Source: Hymenoscyphus infarciens (taxonomy: Eukaryota; Ascomycota; Leotiomycetes; Helotiales; Helotiaceae). Taken from it: 64,000 nt of DNA. The stretch covers positions 62,001-126,000 of the forward strand of contig LLCB01000060.1 in the NCBI GenBank assembly GCA_001414345.1. The letters run 5' to 3'. Positions 1-12,211 of this stretch are shown here, in pieces (the stretch's first letter is position 1; every line of letters begins with the position of its first letter). Under the pieces are notes generated by a model. It saw only the letters and a program-made list of their open reading frames with translations, was not told the origin of the DNA and ran no database searches. Made by a program: the position numbers and the translations under genes.

Positions 1-12
1 AATAGGCCTTAA
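1..12 (-). mobile_element. Right terminus of a Harbinger-type element (remainder outside window)
   Basis: The window opens with AATAGGCCT followed by TAA. This matches the right terminal inverted repeat plus TAA target duplication of the Harbinger-derived elements described further on (for example the end at 29,891-29,903). Only the last nine bases are in view, so the call rests on family resemblance alone. Confidence 0.35.
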
Positions 13-1079
13 AGCTAGTACTAAAGTTAAAGTTAATATAGATAAAAGAGATAATTTTTACTACTAAAAGAGAAGAAGAGTATACTAAAAGAGAGAATAA
101 AGACCTTCTTCTTTAAAATGAATTTTAAATAAACTTTAAAGAATAAGATTAAGATAAATTTACTAAGATCTACTAATCTATAAATACTAAGTTATAATAG
201 ACGCTTTATAGAAGAGGTATATAAGTTAAGATAAATAGATATAAAATACTTATATCTTAAGTACTATATAATACTACTACTAAGGTTAACTAAACTAAGT
301 AGTTAGATAAAGAATTAAAAGCTATAATATTAGAAAGAGATACTAGTAGTAGAGTTTTTAGATCTTATTATAAATATATACTAGAATAGATTAAAAGATA
401 ATAAAAGCTATAATAATAATAACTATAACCTCTATAACCTCTATAATAGTAACCTCTAGCTAAAAATATTACTTAAAACACCTAATCTAAGATAAAGACT
501 AGAGACGAAGCTTTATAAGTATCTACTATATAATAATAATAATAACTAATACCTTTGACGACTTTAATCCTACTAACTAAAAGGAAAGACCTAAGTAATC
601 TAGTATAACCTTTAATCTAACTTTTAAGTCTACTAAAAGATAACTAGACCTCCTTCTTTATATCCTATTAATTTAGTAAAGATACTAGTAGTAACGATTT
701 TAACAATACCTTTAAGTATCTAGAATATAATTAGTAATAAGATAATCTTAGTAGAAGACTACTAATATAAATAAATATAATATATTTTAAACTAAAGTTA
801 ACTTTATAAAATTCTTAAAAGGGTTAAGACTACTCTTATATATTAGATACTTTTATAAAAGTATATAAGAATAATTAAAAGTATAGTAGAAAAGAAAATA
901 ACTTTATAATTAAAGTTATAATATTTAAAGATATATATAAGAGAAGTAAAGTATTACTAGTAATTTACTCTCTTACCTTCTCTACTATACTAAAAGGTAA
1001 TACTTTAAATTACTTTTATACTATACTTTTTAATAAAAACATTAATTAATCTTTTAAAGTTTTATCTATATTTATATAA

Positions 1080-4000
1080 TAATACTTTAAAGATAAACTT
1101 TATAAAAGAGACTAATTATCTAAGTAGAATAATATTAATTTATAGGAGATAATATAAGTATTTAGAGTATTAATATCAAGCTCTTTTAAAAATATATTAT
1201 TAAGACTTAATTTACTAAGATTTTCCCTCTCTATTAACTTTCATACTAATAGTTAGTTTTTAAATAAGCTAATTTTAGTATATAAAAAAGTCTTAGATTA
1301 TACTATTATAATATTAACCTTATTCTAAGACCTTTTAATTTCTAATACTATTACTCTTCTATAAAGTTTAATCTAATCCTATATAAAAGTCTACTTAGAG
1401 ATAGTTATAAATAAAATTATAATAACTAAAAGGTACTTTTATAAAAGTAGATAATATAGTATAAATAATTTTAGTAATATAAATTAATATAAGAAGAAGA
1501 GGATATATTATATATATAGAAAAGACGACTATTTATCTTAGGATTATAGTTAAAAAGAGTAAGACTATTACTTTATTAAATAAACTAATAAGAATTCTAG
1601 ATACTTTAAAAATAAGTAAGATAAGTATACTAGAAAAGTATATAATATAAATATAATATATACTTAGAGTATATAAGAGAAGGAGATATTAGAGACACTT
1701 TATACTATTACTTTATTAAAAGAAGATAGTTACTTATTAGATACTAGTTTAGATAAAGAAGTTATCTATTATAATATTACTTTTATAGGATTTATTAATA
1801 ATTTAAATACTAAATAACTTACTATAAATTTAATAAGTTTAATATAAAGATACGTTATTAATAGATATATTTTATAAAACCTAAATAACCTAAATAATAC
1901 TTCTAATATTATATATGAATTTATAGAGAAAGTATTTATAATAATAGCTAAAAGATATATAAAAGAGAACTTCTTTAGTATAATAATCGATATTAAGGTA
2001 GCTTAAAAGTTAAGTATAAGATATAAATAATATCTTATATATATTAGACTTATTAAAAGCGTTTTAATTAATAAAGGTATAAAAGGTTAATTTAATATTT
2101 AGTTTAGTAAAAGATATACTCTATTTTTAGGATTAATAATAATCGATATACTAATTAGAAAAGCTAAATTCTATATAGTATAATCTAATACCTCTTTTAT
2201 CCTTTATATTAATAATATAGATAACCTAAATATTACTTTAAATAATCTTTAAAATATACTTATTTAAGAAAATAAGAAAGAGATAGAAGTTAAGAGGTTC
2301 TCTATTATATAACAATTTAGATACTCTTTTCTACTCTAGGATAAAGCTATATATAACTTTATATAGAAGTACTTAACATTTCTTATAGATATTAATATTT
2401 AAAGACTTTATAAGCGATTTAGCTACTTATTAATACTAAGATTATAACATATATTAGAAAGAGCTAGGTATTATATTAACTAAGATATTCTTTAATATCT
2501 TACTAAATTCTATAAATACTATTAAAAGTATAGAAGTTTACTAGACTAGTTTAAGTTTACCTTTTATAATAACCTTAAATTTAATTATAATATTTTAATT
2601 AATACTTTCTTTCTTAATAAGTAAGTAGTCTTATACTATATAGATAAAGTAATAAGGTATTAAGTAGATAACTTTTTATTAGATATAAAAGTAATAACTA
2701 TATAAGAGGTCTTTTAAAGATATTAGATTAATATATATCTTAGACCTCTTAACTATATTATTATAGATACTAGAATAAACTTTATTAGAAAGGACTTTAT
2801 ATACTCTACTACTAGAATAGATACTATAGTAAAAACTATACTAGTTAAGGTATATAATTTAATTAGTATAGTAGAATAATACTATAGACTAATTTAATAG
2901 GTATATAATATTATATATAAATAAAAGCCTTATCTCTTATAAAGTTTAGTACTTTAAATAGCTTTTAAAGTAATTAATAATATAGTAGGCCTAAATAGTC
3001 TAGTTCTTACTCTATTAGTATATAAGACATATATTTAAATAACTGTAAATAACGTACCTTTATAACTAATTTCTATAAGGTTAGAGACTTATAAGAAGGC
3101 TACTTAAGAGGTATAAAAGTAGATTATATCCTATTAAGTTAAAGAAGCTCTTAATATATAAAATAGACTAATTAACTAAGTTAAGAACTTATTCTTAAAT
3201 TTAAACGTTTTAGTATAGAAAGAGTATATAAAGTCTTAGATAGAACCTTTTATCTTTTAAGAAATTAAAAATAAAGACTATATTATAGTACTACTAAGTA
3301 GCTTTATAAAGTTTTAATCTATAGTTATAAAGCTATACTTTATTAAAACTTTAGAAACTTCTAGAATAGTACTAGTAACTAAGGAAGTTTCTAGTATAGT
3401 ACTATTAAATAATCTAATACTATAATCTTATGAAAAAGGAAGAGCTTTTAAAATATAAGATAAACAAGATATTAAATAATAACCCTCTCTCTAATATTAA
3501 CTTTATTACTTAGAGATTTATTAAAACACTGATATTCTAGAACCCTTATTAGAGCCTTCCTAGAAGCGCGGACGTAGACAGCTCTAAAAGTATCTAAGAC
3601 CTTTAAATAAGTCTTTCAAAGTATTATTTTAATAATTAAATACTTTTATAAACAATTTTAACTATATCACTTTTAAAGATATTAGAACTTTTCTTATTAA
3701 TTTAAATAAACTTTATAATATCAAAGTATTTATAACTAATAATAATATAGTATATATTAAATTATAATAAAAGGAGATTAATAGATTAATTAATTAAAAT
3801 ATTTTTAAGATTATTACCTAGAAGGAGTTACCTCTTAATACTAGAATATTTAGATTATACTTTATAGATAATATTAAATTTAAAAGTATAATACTTACTT
3901 TTACAAAGTTAAGATTAGTTATCTAAATATATAATAATACTAGGAAGTCACTAGTACTTACCTAGGCACCTACTATTCAAAGAGTAAGCTAGAGAATAAT

Positions 4001-5310
4001 CTTTATACTTATTATAATACTTTTAAGCTTATAAGTATTTATTTAAGATATTACTTAAATATATATATAATTATTAACTAACTTAAATTAGAAATTCTTT
4101 ATATACTCTTCTAAAGGTTATCTTTAATAGAAAGATATATTCTTTAAGATAATTAGACTACTATATAGTATTCTAGAAGCTAGTAATTACTAGTTTATAA
4201 TATACTATAAATACTATATTATAAGGCTTATAATAGAATAGTTAACCTTTAATCTCTGTCTTTTATATACTAAGTTATACTAGTATAATAAGTAAGTAAA
4301 GTTAAATGCCCCTTTTAGTATAGTAGGCTTTTAAACTAATAATACTCTTATACTCGCTAATAACGCTTTTACTAATAAAGAAGAGCTTACTATTAACAAA
4401 GCTAGATTTATATTTAAGAAGAGAGAAGAGCTTACTATTAACTATCTAATTAAATTTAATAAAGAGCTAATTACTAAGTATTATAATAGCTTTATATCTC
4501 TTACTTAGGATTATATAAAATACTTAGATTTAGTATAAAAGGCTCTATTTAAGATATCTAATATAAAAGGAATATTATATATAGTAGTAACTAAAGATTA
4601 ATATATTATATAATATACTAAAGAGGTATACTTAGCTATAGTATCCTAGCCTAAGACTGCTTTTAACTTATTATATACTATCTAAACTATTAATTCTTAA
4701 GATAATAATATTTTACTTCTTAATAAGCGAATTTAATAGTAAATTAATAATCTCTTAAAAAGGCTTAAATTTATTAAATTAGATAAATCTTCTCTAAAGT
4801 TATACGCTTTTACTAATAGATTATTTACTAATAATAAGAACTTATTATTATAAATCAGTTATATTATTACTCTTATAAATAAAGATAATAATATTAATAT
4901 CTTATATTAGTCTTCTACTAAATATAAAAGAGTTATCTATAGTATTTTAGTATTAGAACTATATATAATAAGCTCTAGATTTAACACTATAGCTTTAATA
5001 AAATTAACTTCTAAAAGTATCTTAGGATTTAAAGTACTACTTATAGTATATACTAATTTAAAGTCTATTTATAAATATATAGCTAAATTAAGTATAATTA
5101 AGGAGAAGCGACTAATAATTAATATTATATATTTATAAGAAGTATATAAATTAAGAGAGATTAATAAGATTAAATAGATTAATAATAAAAGTAATCCTAT
5201 AAATACTATAACTAAAAAGGGTTACTATAATACTCTATAAAAGTTAATCAATACTAATAAGCTAGATATTAATCTTATAAAATAGGTAGAACGAAATAAG
5301 AGACTAAAAT
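1080..5310 (+). pseudogene. RIP-decayed Ty1/copia-type gag-pol relic
   Basis: Read on the plus strand in a single frame, with RIP stop codons ignored, this stretch gives a gag-pol polyprotein. A CCHC zinc knuckle lies at 1,506-1,550 (both first Cys codons now TAT, His now TAT). The integrase zinc finger runs from about 2,409 (His now Tyr) to the Cys pair at 2,511 and 2,520 (both TAT). Integrase core segments cover about 2,590-2,880, including an IIID-like block near 2,760 and an IVE-like block near 2,865. Reverse transcriptase covers about 3,720-4,370, with its LADD-type catalytic motif now LANN at 4,353-4,364. An RNase H-like segment covers about 4,860-5,310. The order integrase before RT marks it as copia-type. 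Knuckle, integrase finger and RT motif share one frame, so decay has been by point change with no net frame loss between them. The LTRs were not located and the gag start is unclear. Confidence 0.85.
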
Positions 5311-5439
5311 AGAGCCTTCTTATTAGTTAAGAATAGAGAATAGAGAGCTCTAATTAGTTAGATCAGATATATAATTTTTAATAGTTTTAAGTAACTTCTA
5401 TTATTTTAAAGAAGTACTAGTATTAGTATATATTTAAGA

Positions 5440-8400
5440 GGTAAATAGCAACTCGGATTAGTATACGTAAGTACACGTGATTCTCGCTTAAGAGCTACTT
5501 AAGTAGTTATCGTAGCTAGCTTTACTCGGTATATACGAACGATAATATAACTCTTTTTATATCGCTTTTATAACTATAAGTTATACTAATAATTATAGCT
5601 ATATTTCTAAGAATTCTTTATATATAGTTTTTAATTCTATAAACGCTTTATTATCTTTATAAATTATAATCCTATTTAGTAGCTTTAGTTCTATTATTAA
5701 TATATTCTTTAGCTATTCTATCTTTACTACTAGTTATAAAGCTAATTTAAAGATCTTATTTTAGTATTCTATCTTAATATAATATACCTTATTAAAGGTT
5801 ATTTTAGTTAACTTTTCTAATATTAGATTTTAAAGTTACTAAATTAGTATATTTAAGCTATTCTTTATAAGAATAGCTAAAAAGTTATTATTAACTACGT
5901 ATATAAATAGTATAATATTTAACTTTATTAGTTTAAAGAGATATTCTCTATTCTATAGAGTAAGGTTATAGACTCTAACTAGTATACCTATATATAATAG
6001 GATTAGTATAGTCTTTTTAATAATACTATATACTAGCCTATCTATTATAGATTTAATAGTCTTAGCTATTATATTTATTTCTACTTTATAAGATTCTATT
6101 ATAGCTATTATTATATTAAATAATATATTAATACTCTCTAGCTTTATAATATATACTTCTTACTTAATCTATATAAGTACTTCTTTTCTATTCTACTTTT
6201 TATTTAAGAAGTAAAGGTCTAATATTATATATTTTATAAACTAGTAAGTATTCTCTAAGATACTCTTTATAGTAATCTCTATAGCTATATATCTAACTTT
6301 AGCCTCTAGTTTTATTTTTATAAGCTAGCTTTAGTCTACTAGTATTAGACTATATTCTATATCTAGATATATTATATCTAGACTTCTTCTTTTAAATAGT
6401 AGTATTATTAACTAGACGTATATCTATTCTCTAAAACTATATCTAGTACTAATATCTATTTAGCTTTTAGCTAAACTCTAAATTACCTTAGTATAGAGTA
6501 TATTAGACTTAGCTATTTATATAGGTTTTCTATTAAAGAAGTCTTTCTTTCTTATAATATAGACTTTTTTCATATTATAGTCTTCTTAGATATATTTAAA
6601 TAATTTATTCTAAGAAGCTACTACTATTTAGCTAAAGCTTAAAAAGGCTTTATAGAATTAAGTATTTAGGTTATCTTTAATATATATCTAATTATTATTT
6701 ATAAAAGCTAGATTAGTTATTCTAAAGTCTTATAGTAGTTTATAGCTCTCTTTATAATATAATTAGATATTTTTATTAAAGTATTTATTCTAATTAATAT
6801 CGTTCTCTTAGCTATTAAATATACTAGCGTAGTTAGCTCCTTAAGCGTTATATACTCTTTATAGATAAGTTAGCTTATTATTCTATTATAGATTTTATAT
6901 ATACTTAATATCTCTAGTAAGAGATAGGCTAAGAGTCTTTAGTTATATTTATATATATTTTAAAAGTACGTTTTCTTATTACTACTAGTCTTATAGAGGA
7001 TACTACTCTAGTTTATATTATCTCTAGGTCTAAAACTACTTAAAGTTATTAGTATAACTTCTTTTATTATTCTAGCTACTATAGCTACTTCTATTTAAAT
7101 ATCTAATATTTCTATAATCTCTTTCTTTTTAGAATAGTTATTTAAACTACTATATATTAAAATATACGAAGCTATTATAATCTCTTAAGAATCTACTACT
7201 ATTTCTTCTATATCTAGTATTTATACTTATCTAACTACTAGTAGTAGTTAATAGTTTATTAGCTATATTTAGAATTAATAACTATTCTTTATTATATATA
7301 TCTAAGAATTATATTAACTTTATATTATCTATAAAGTAATAGATAATTAATTAAATTAGTAAAACTAGTATATTTTATAGTATTATTATATAATTAAATT
7401 TAGATTTAAATTATATAGATTAAGTATTTTAGAATAGCTCTTAAATAAACTCTTTAATTATTTTCTTTTAGTAGATATTATATAAGATTAACTTTACTTC
7501 TATTATATACTTTTAAGCTATATTTAATAAGATATTAAACTATATAATAATAATATTTATAATTCTTTTTAAGCTATATTTAGTAAATAAGTCTTTTTCT
7601 AGCTTTATAAGCTTATCTATATACTACTTAGCTACTTTAGCTTTAAGGTATTTTAAGAAAACTTTCTAAATAGCTTCTTCTTTTTTACTTTTTATAATAT
7701 ATATATATTTATATATATTATATACTTTTTTATATTTCTCTTTTTATCTATATTAGATAGATTAAAGTAGCTTATATTCTTAGCTTATAAGCTAATATAG
7801 TTATTATTCTAGATAAAGCCTACTAGGCTATTATCTTCTAAGTAGTTCTATTCTCTCTTAACATTTATTATAAATATTATAGTAGTTATTATAATTATAA
7901 TTATCTACTAGATAGCTATCTCTTAGTTAACTAGAAAAGGGTTATAATTTAATTCTAAGCTTTTTAAGCTAAAGCTTTCTAATCTAGAGATATTCTAGTA
8001 GTATATCTCTTTTATTAGTAATTATATCTCTCTCTATTTACTTTTATCTAGTTAGCCTTCTATAAGTATAAACCTAGCTAATTAGTTATTAAATAAATAA
8101 AATAATTATCTCTTCTTTTACTAGATTACTTATAAAAGTAGGTCTTATTAATCTTTATTATCTAATTTCTTAGAGTCTAAGTTAATAATATTAAGATAGC
8201 TAAGTACTTTAGCTTAGAAAGTAGCTATTAGATTTAAATATATTATAGAGATTAGGAATTATCTATTTACTAGTCTAGCTAGTAATTATCTTAAGTTATA
8301 TATACTATTTAACTTCTTAGAATCTTTATAATAGTTAATTACTACTATATACTACTATTAGAAGCTTAATAACCTTTTAGCTTCTATCAAAGTATTAATA

Positions 8401-9165
8401 AAGTATTAGCTATTAGTAGCTTCTTAGTTTTTTAAATAGAATTTATTCTCTAGTCTATTCTATTTTATAAGAAAGTAGATTACTTAGTATTCTATCTTTA
8501 TAATAGACTTTCTTATATCGAATTCTTTACTATAGAACTAAATATAAGTAGCTTATTAAAAAATATCCTCTAATATATAGCTATCTCTTTATTAGAGTTA
8601 GTAAGCTTTAAGCTAGCTAGCTATCTAATTAGTATAAGAGAAAGTAAGTAGAAGTTATTCTTTTTTATATTTCTATTATCTAAGTTATAGAGAGAAAGAA
8701 GTAGTTATAATTATTAGACTATATAATTAGTAGATAGCGACTTTTTCTCTTTTAATAAGTACTCTTAGATAATCTATCTCTTATTTATATAACGATATAA
8801 ATAGCTACTATTTATCTTAATTATCTTCGTTTATCTAGTATAGATTTAAATAAAGCTATTAACTAAATAATTCGACTTAGAAGTAGAATAGTAGGTTTTC
8901 TTAAGAGGTTTCTTAAGAGGTTTAAATTCTTAGAGGTTTAGAATAGTATAGCTATTAGCCTTATTATAGTTAACTAGTACTAGTACTAATAAGATAACTA
9001 GTACTTCTCGCTTTATATCTTTTAGCTAGTTATAAAAGGTATTACTACTATTTATAAAGATTATATAGAGATCTATATAATATAGTATAAGATTCTTAAA
9101 TAACTAGCTAAACTAGCTTAAAGGCTTCTTACTATCTACTTAGCTAAAGATCCGAGTTCTAACTT
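5440..9165 (-). other. Unresolved RIP-decayed sequence, reads best on minus strand
   Basis: This is about 3.7 kb of strongly AT-rich, CA/TG-depleted sequence. On the minus strand, long segments read as protein-like once TAA and TAG are ignored, for example across roughly 8,560-7,900, 7,200-6,650 and 6,320-5,560. I could not match them to a known transposon domain: no zinc knuckle, DDE or RT motif was recognised. It lies directly left of an LTR whose orientation (start at 9,511, reading leftward) would suit a minus-strand element. However, the sequence next to that LTR differs from the corresponding internal start of the intact copy at 20,721. Confidence 0.45.
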
Positions 9166-9511
9166 AGTTATATAACAGCTATACTTATTATAGTAGATTA
9201 GATAATTACTAAACCACGTTTCTAAGAAGTTGAAGTATAAGTATAAAAGACTTAGTAAATTTTAACTTTTTAACTTAATTTCTAACTAAAAGATAGTAGA
9301 GGGTTATATATACTTCTAGAGTAACTACTAGAAGCTTTTATAGCTTATAAATTAAAGCGGTTACTAGAAGGTTCTAAGAATTACATATTTACTTAATTAT
9401 AACTAAGAATATAACTAAATCTTTTAGATAATACTAGAAAGAACTAGTATAGACTAAGGTTTAAACCTAAAGCTTATTATTAAGTAAGGTAATTATTACC
9501 TAATACTGATA
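9166..9511 (-). mobile_element. Third, shorter copy of the 401-bp copia LTR
   Basis: The sequence matches the two LTRs at 17,370-17,770 and 20,722-21,122 closely over its right 300 bases and ends at the same terminal motif (AATACTGATA here). Compared with them it lacks roughly 50 bp on its left side, and its left edge is blurred. No partner LTR is visible at a sensible distance, so it is a solo or truncated LTR. Its right boundary abuts the Harbinger-like sequence starting at 9,512, consistent with insertion into that element. Confidence 0.75.
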
Positions 9512-10250
9512 TTTAGTATAAATTTCGTTAACTCTAGTAGTTATAGTAGTAATAGTAGTAAAGATATATATATATATATATAAAAGATAAAGATTAAGAG
9601 ATTAATAGCTTATTTAGCTTATATATATCTAAAATATATACTACTAAAAAACAAGAGATAATATATAGATATATTAATTCTATATATATACTAGTATTTA
9701 GTATATATATTTAAAAGTAATATAAATCTCTTATTTAATCTTATATATCTTAGTATATATATAAATAGAAGATATACTACTAAAAACGGTTTTAAACTTC
9801 TAGAGATATAATTAAATCTTTTAAAGTTCGTATATATCTCTTTCTACTTACTAGTTTTATAGTACTACTAAAGAGTATAAGAATTCGTAACTAGTTATAA
9901 ATAGAGTACTTTTATACTACTCTCTTAATTATTTAACTAGAACTAGGAAAATTAATTTAATTATTCTATAAGACTAGAATAATTGATTTTACTATTCTAT
10001 AAGACTAGGAAAATTAATTTAATTATTCTATAAGACTAGGAAAATTAATTTAATTATTCTATAAGACTAGGAAAATTAATTTAATTATTCTATAAGACTA
10101 GGAAAATTAATTTAATTATTCTATAAGACTAGGAAAACTAATTTAATTATTCTATAAGACTAGAAGAAATAAGATTTATATTATCTTTATTATTCTAATC
10201 CCTAGATCCTATTACTATATATCTATGGAATTCTAGTATCCTAGATGTTA
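9512..10250 (+). mobile_element. Truncated Harbinger-derived composite carrying the 31-bp-array element
   Basis: From 9,512 this copies the arrangement at 28,352-29,400. First comes a shared flank with a TA microsatellite, then a Harbinger terminus at 9,606 after TAA (GAGCCTATTTAGCTCG-type end, here RIP-altered). About 270 bp of subterminal sequence rich in TATATA follows, then the small inverted-repeat element with GAATTCGTAACTAG at its edge (9,890) and the 31-bp array. Similarity to the 29-kb copy stops near 10,195. The left side is cut by the LTR ending at 9,511. No right Harbinger terminus is present. Confidence 0.7.
9945..10160 (+). repeat. 31-bp tandem array, about 7 units
   Basis: The unit is about 31 bp with the core AGGAAAATTAATTTAATTAT, then TCTATAAGACT. 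About seven nearly identical units lie in tandem. The same unit occurs about 18 times at 28,785-29,348 and only once in the copies at 13,718 and 26,041. Confidence 0.95.
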
Positions 10251-11336
10251 TTCTAGTCGATCCATTTACCTTGTGCGAAGTCTAGACTTTGTTAGATGGA
10301 ATCGAACCTCTTATGGTTGGTTGGATTCCACCACCCGGTTAGATCTTTGAAGTTCTTATAGTCAAGAGGCAATAGGTACTGCTGGTTGCATTCCCCTTCC
10401 CCCTTTCTAATCCCATTCCCACGCTGATAGCATGTTGCTCGAGATTTAGGGTATGACGTTTCGGAAAAACAGAAGAAATGCTAATGCCGTTTCTTAGGTC
10501 TCGAGTCTCGACGCGTGTTCATGGCTAGATAGGAATACCTTTGACTTGGAAGCCAAGAGTGATCTACAATAAGTAAAAATCATCCCCCTCTTATACGCGG
10601 TCATTCGTAAGTAGTGGTTGTTTAGTTCCCCTGTGTGTATTATGCTTTCTACTATCAAGTATCAAGTTGCGACGATCATTGCCGCGGTTGGTAGTTCAGT
10701 TTGCCATACACGTATTGTTGAGTGATGGTTGTCAATACCCGGTAAAGATAAGCGCCGTTCTTGTGGCCGAGAACCATTCATGATTCAACCACCAATAGCC
10801 CCATGATTGCTGTCGAGTTCTTCCATGCATGGGTGCCAGCTACCCAGCCTGTTCTGATCTGGTTCTTCTCATGTTCTGGTTTTCGCCGCTGGGAAAGCTT
10901 GTGTTCTCGGCAGGCACGGTGTCTTAGTTAGGCAGGTCTGTTTTTCTTCACTGACCTAACACTATGAGCTCACCCTCTCACAAGACCTTCCATATATTGG
11001 ATGGCGCAAGTGACACATCAACTTCGGAGGTGTTAAGCATTCGTACACCCCCCCTCCACCCCCTGAATATGTGGGGCCGGCGCACCGTAAAAGCTTGAGG
11101 GTAAAGCTTGTTGATAACAATTAGTGGGGTAAACCACCTGCCTAAATCAAACTCGGCATCGAGACTCATCCGGAACTTGCAGCCAGCCATACCCAGTGGA
11201 GCATTCAGCCTGTCACGATTCAGATATACCGCCTCCTCTGGCACATTTTCTCTTATACTTTATCTTATCCCAGGCAAGTTCGCCCCATGATATCTTTCAC
11301 TCTTGAGGGGAGCCTCCACCGAGAACCCCACTTTTG

Positions 11337-11715
11337 ACATCTCAATTGTCATCGCAAAAACAGACTTTGGCACCACAGGCTAAATCCCCTCGCACTAACC
11401 CAATTAAGCACACTCACAACGCCCATCTCCAACACCTTTTCTCATTTTTAAAGGATATTAACCTAACTTTTTGGGTCAGGGTTAGCGGTTAAAGTGAGGG
11501 TTAGTTAGGGTTGGGGCTCGGGTCTGGGTTAGGGCTCGAGTTAGGGTTAGTGAGATATGATTTAAGTGTTATGTTTGCTCTCTTTGAGCGGTAGTAGTCG
11601 CGGTCTGAACACCCCTAATTAGGTTAGTGCGAGGCGATTTAGTCAAAACAGCGAGGCGATTTAGCCAAAGTCCAAAAACAATGTCTTGACATTGTGGCTG
11701 TTTTGATCTCGCGAT
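11337..11715. mobile_element. MITE-like inverted-repeat element with telomere-like core
   Basis: The left arm (about 11,337-11,407) and right arm (about 11,606-11,715) are imperfect inverted repeats. The best part is AAATCCCCTCGCACTAACC on the left against its complement GGTTAGTGCGAGGCGATTTA on the right. A further paired block contains ACTTTGG and CCAAAGT outside it. The right arm repeats the GAGGCGATTTAG motif twice. Between the arms is a G-rich stretch with several TTAGGG-like repeats. No transposase is present, and target duplications were not resolved. Confidence 0.55.
11465..11552 (+). repeat. Degenerate interstitial TTAGGG repeats
   Basis: About 90 bp contains five or so copies of GGGTTAG or TTAGGG separated by variants such as GGGCTCGG. 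TTAGGG is the telomere repeat of most filamentous ascomycetes. The array is degenerate and internal, so it is either a relic of telomere addition at a break or a sequence carried by the surrounding inverted-repeat element. Confidence 0.75.
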
Positions 11716-12081
11716 TAGGAAGGTAAGAGAGTTGTGATGGTGTTCTTAGTCTTCTTCTTCGTGGAGTCGAGACAATCCTCGACACGCGTCAATGGTCAAT
11801 GGTCCAATCGGATACCAGTCTTCTAGAGAGGCGCTCCGAAATGATAGTGGCTAAGAGAATAGATCGCAGTAAAGAGATACTCCTATCGCCTTCGGCACTC
11901 CCAACGGGATCTTCTATGGCGCAATCCATCCAGCATCAATGGCTCGGATGACACACCCAAGTGTAGACAACAACCTCCCTAGCGATAACGACAACGGGCA
12001 TTGTATACTATTAAGGAAGGTTATGAGAATGATGCTTGATGCTTGGAATGGAAGTACCTCCAAGAATTCTCAAGGTTTCTG

Positions 12082-12088
12082 TATATAG
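12082..12088 (+). promoter_or_regulatory. Putative TATA box of the eqolisin gene
   Basis: A TATATAG motif lies about 130 bp upstream of the chosen start codon and is followed by a GA-rich tract. The position is plausible for a fungal core promoter. This is inference from motif and spacing only. Confidence 0.4.
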
Positions 12089-12211
12089 AGAGAGAGAGAT
12101 GCCCAAATTTTGATCATCTCTATCTTCAATCTCTATCAAGATTCTGATCTCTCTCCCATATCTCCATTCGCCTCCCTTTCGCCGATCCTTCGCCCCAATA
12201 TTTTAGTCAAG

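Larger units (their letters stand above)
10251..12080. other. GC-balanced non-coding stretch left of the eqolisin gene
   Basis: Composition returns to about 50% GC here, in a sharp switch at about 10,230. No convincing coding region was found: the ORFs present are short and without recognisable domains. It contains the inverted-repeat element with telomere-like motifs (11,337-11,715). The rest holds the presumed upstream regulatory region of the peptidase gene. Confidence 0.6.

Noticed and set aside
10270..10300. A GGTTCGATTCC-like B box on the minus strand suggesting a tRNA gene
   Set aside because: The stems on either side do not pair and no A box or acceptor stem fits; chance match or tRNA fossil.
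10978..11244. 88-codon minus frame in the region left of the eqolisin
   Set aside because: No motif, no splice support; overlaps only GC-balanced spacer.
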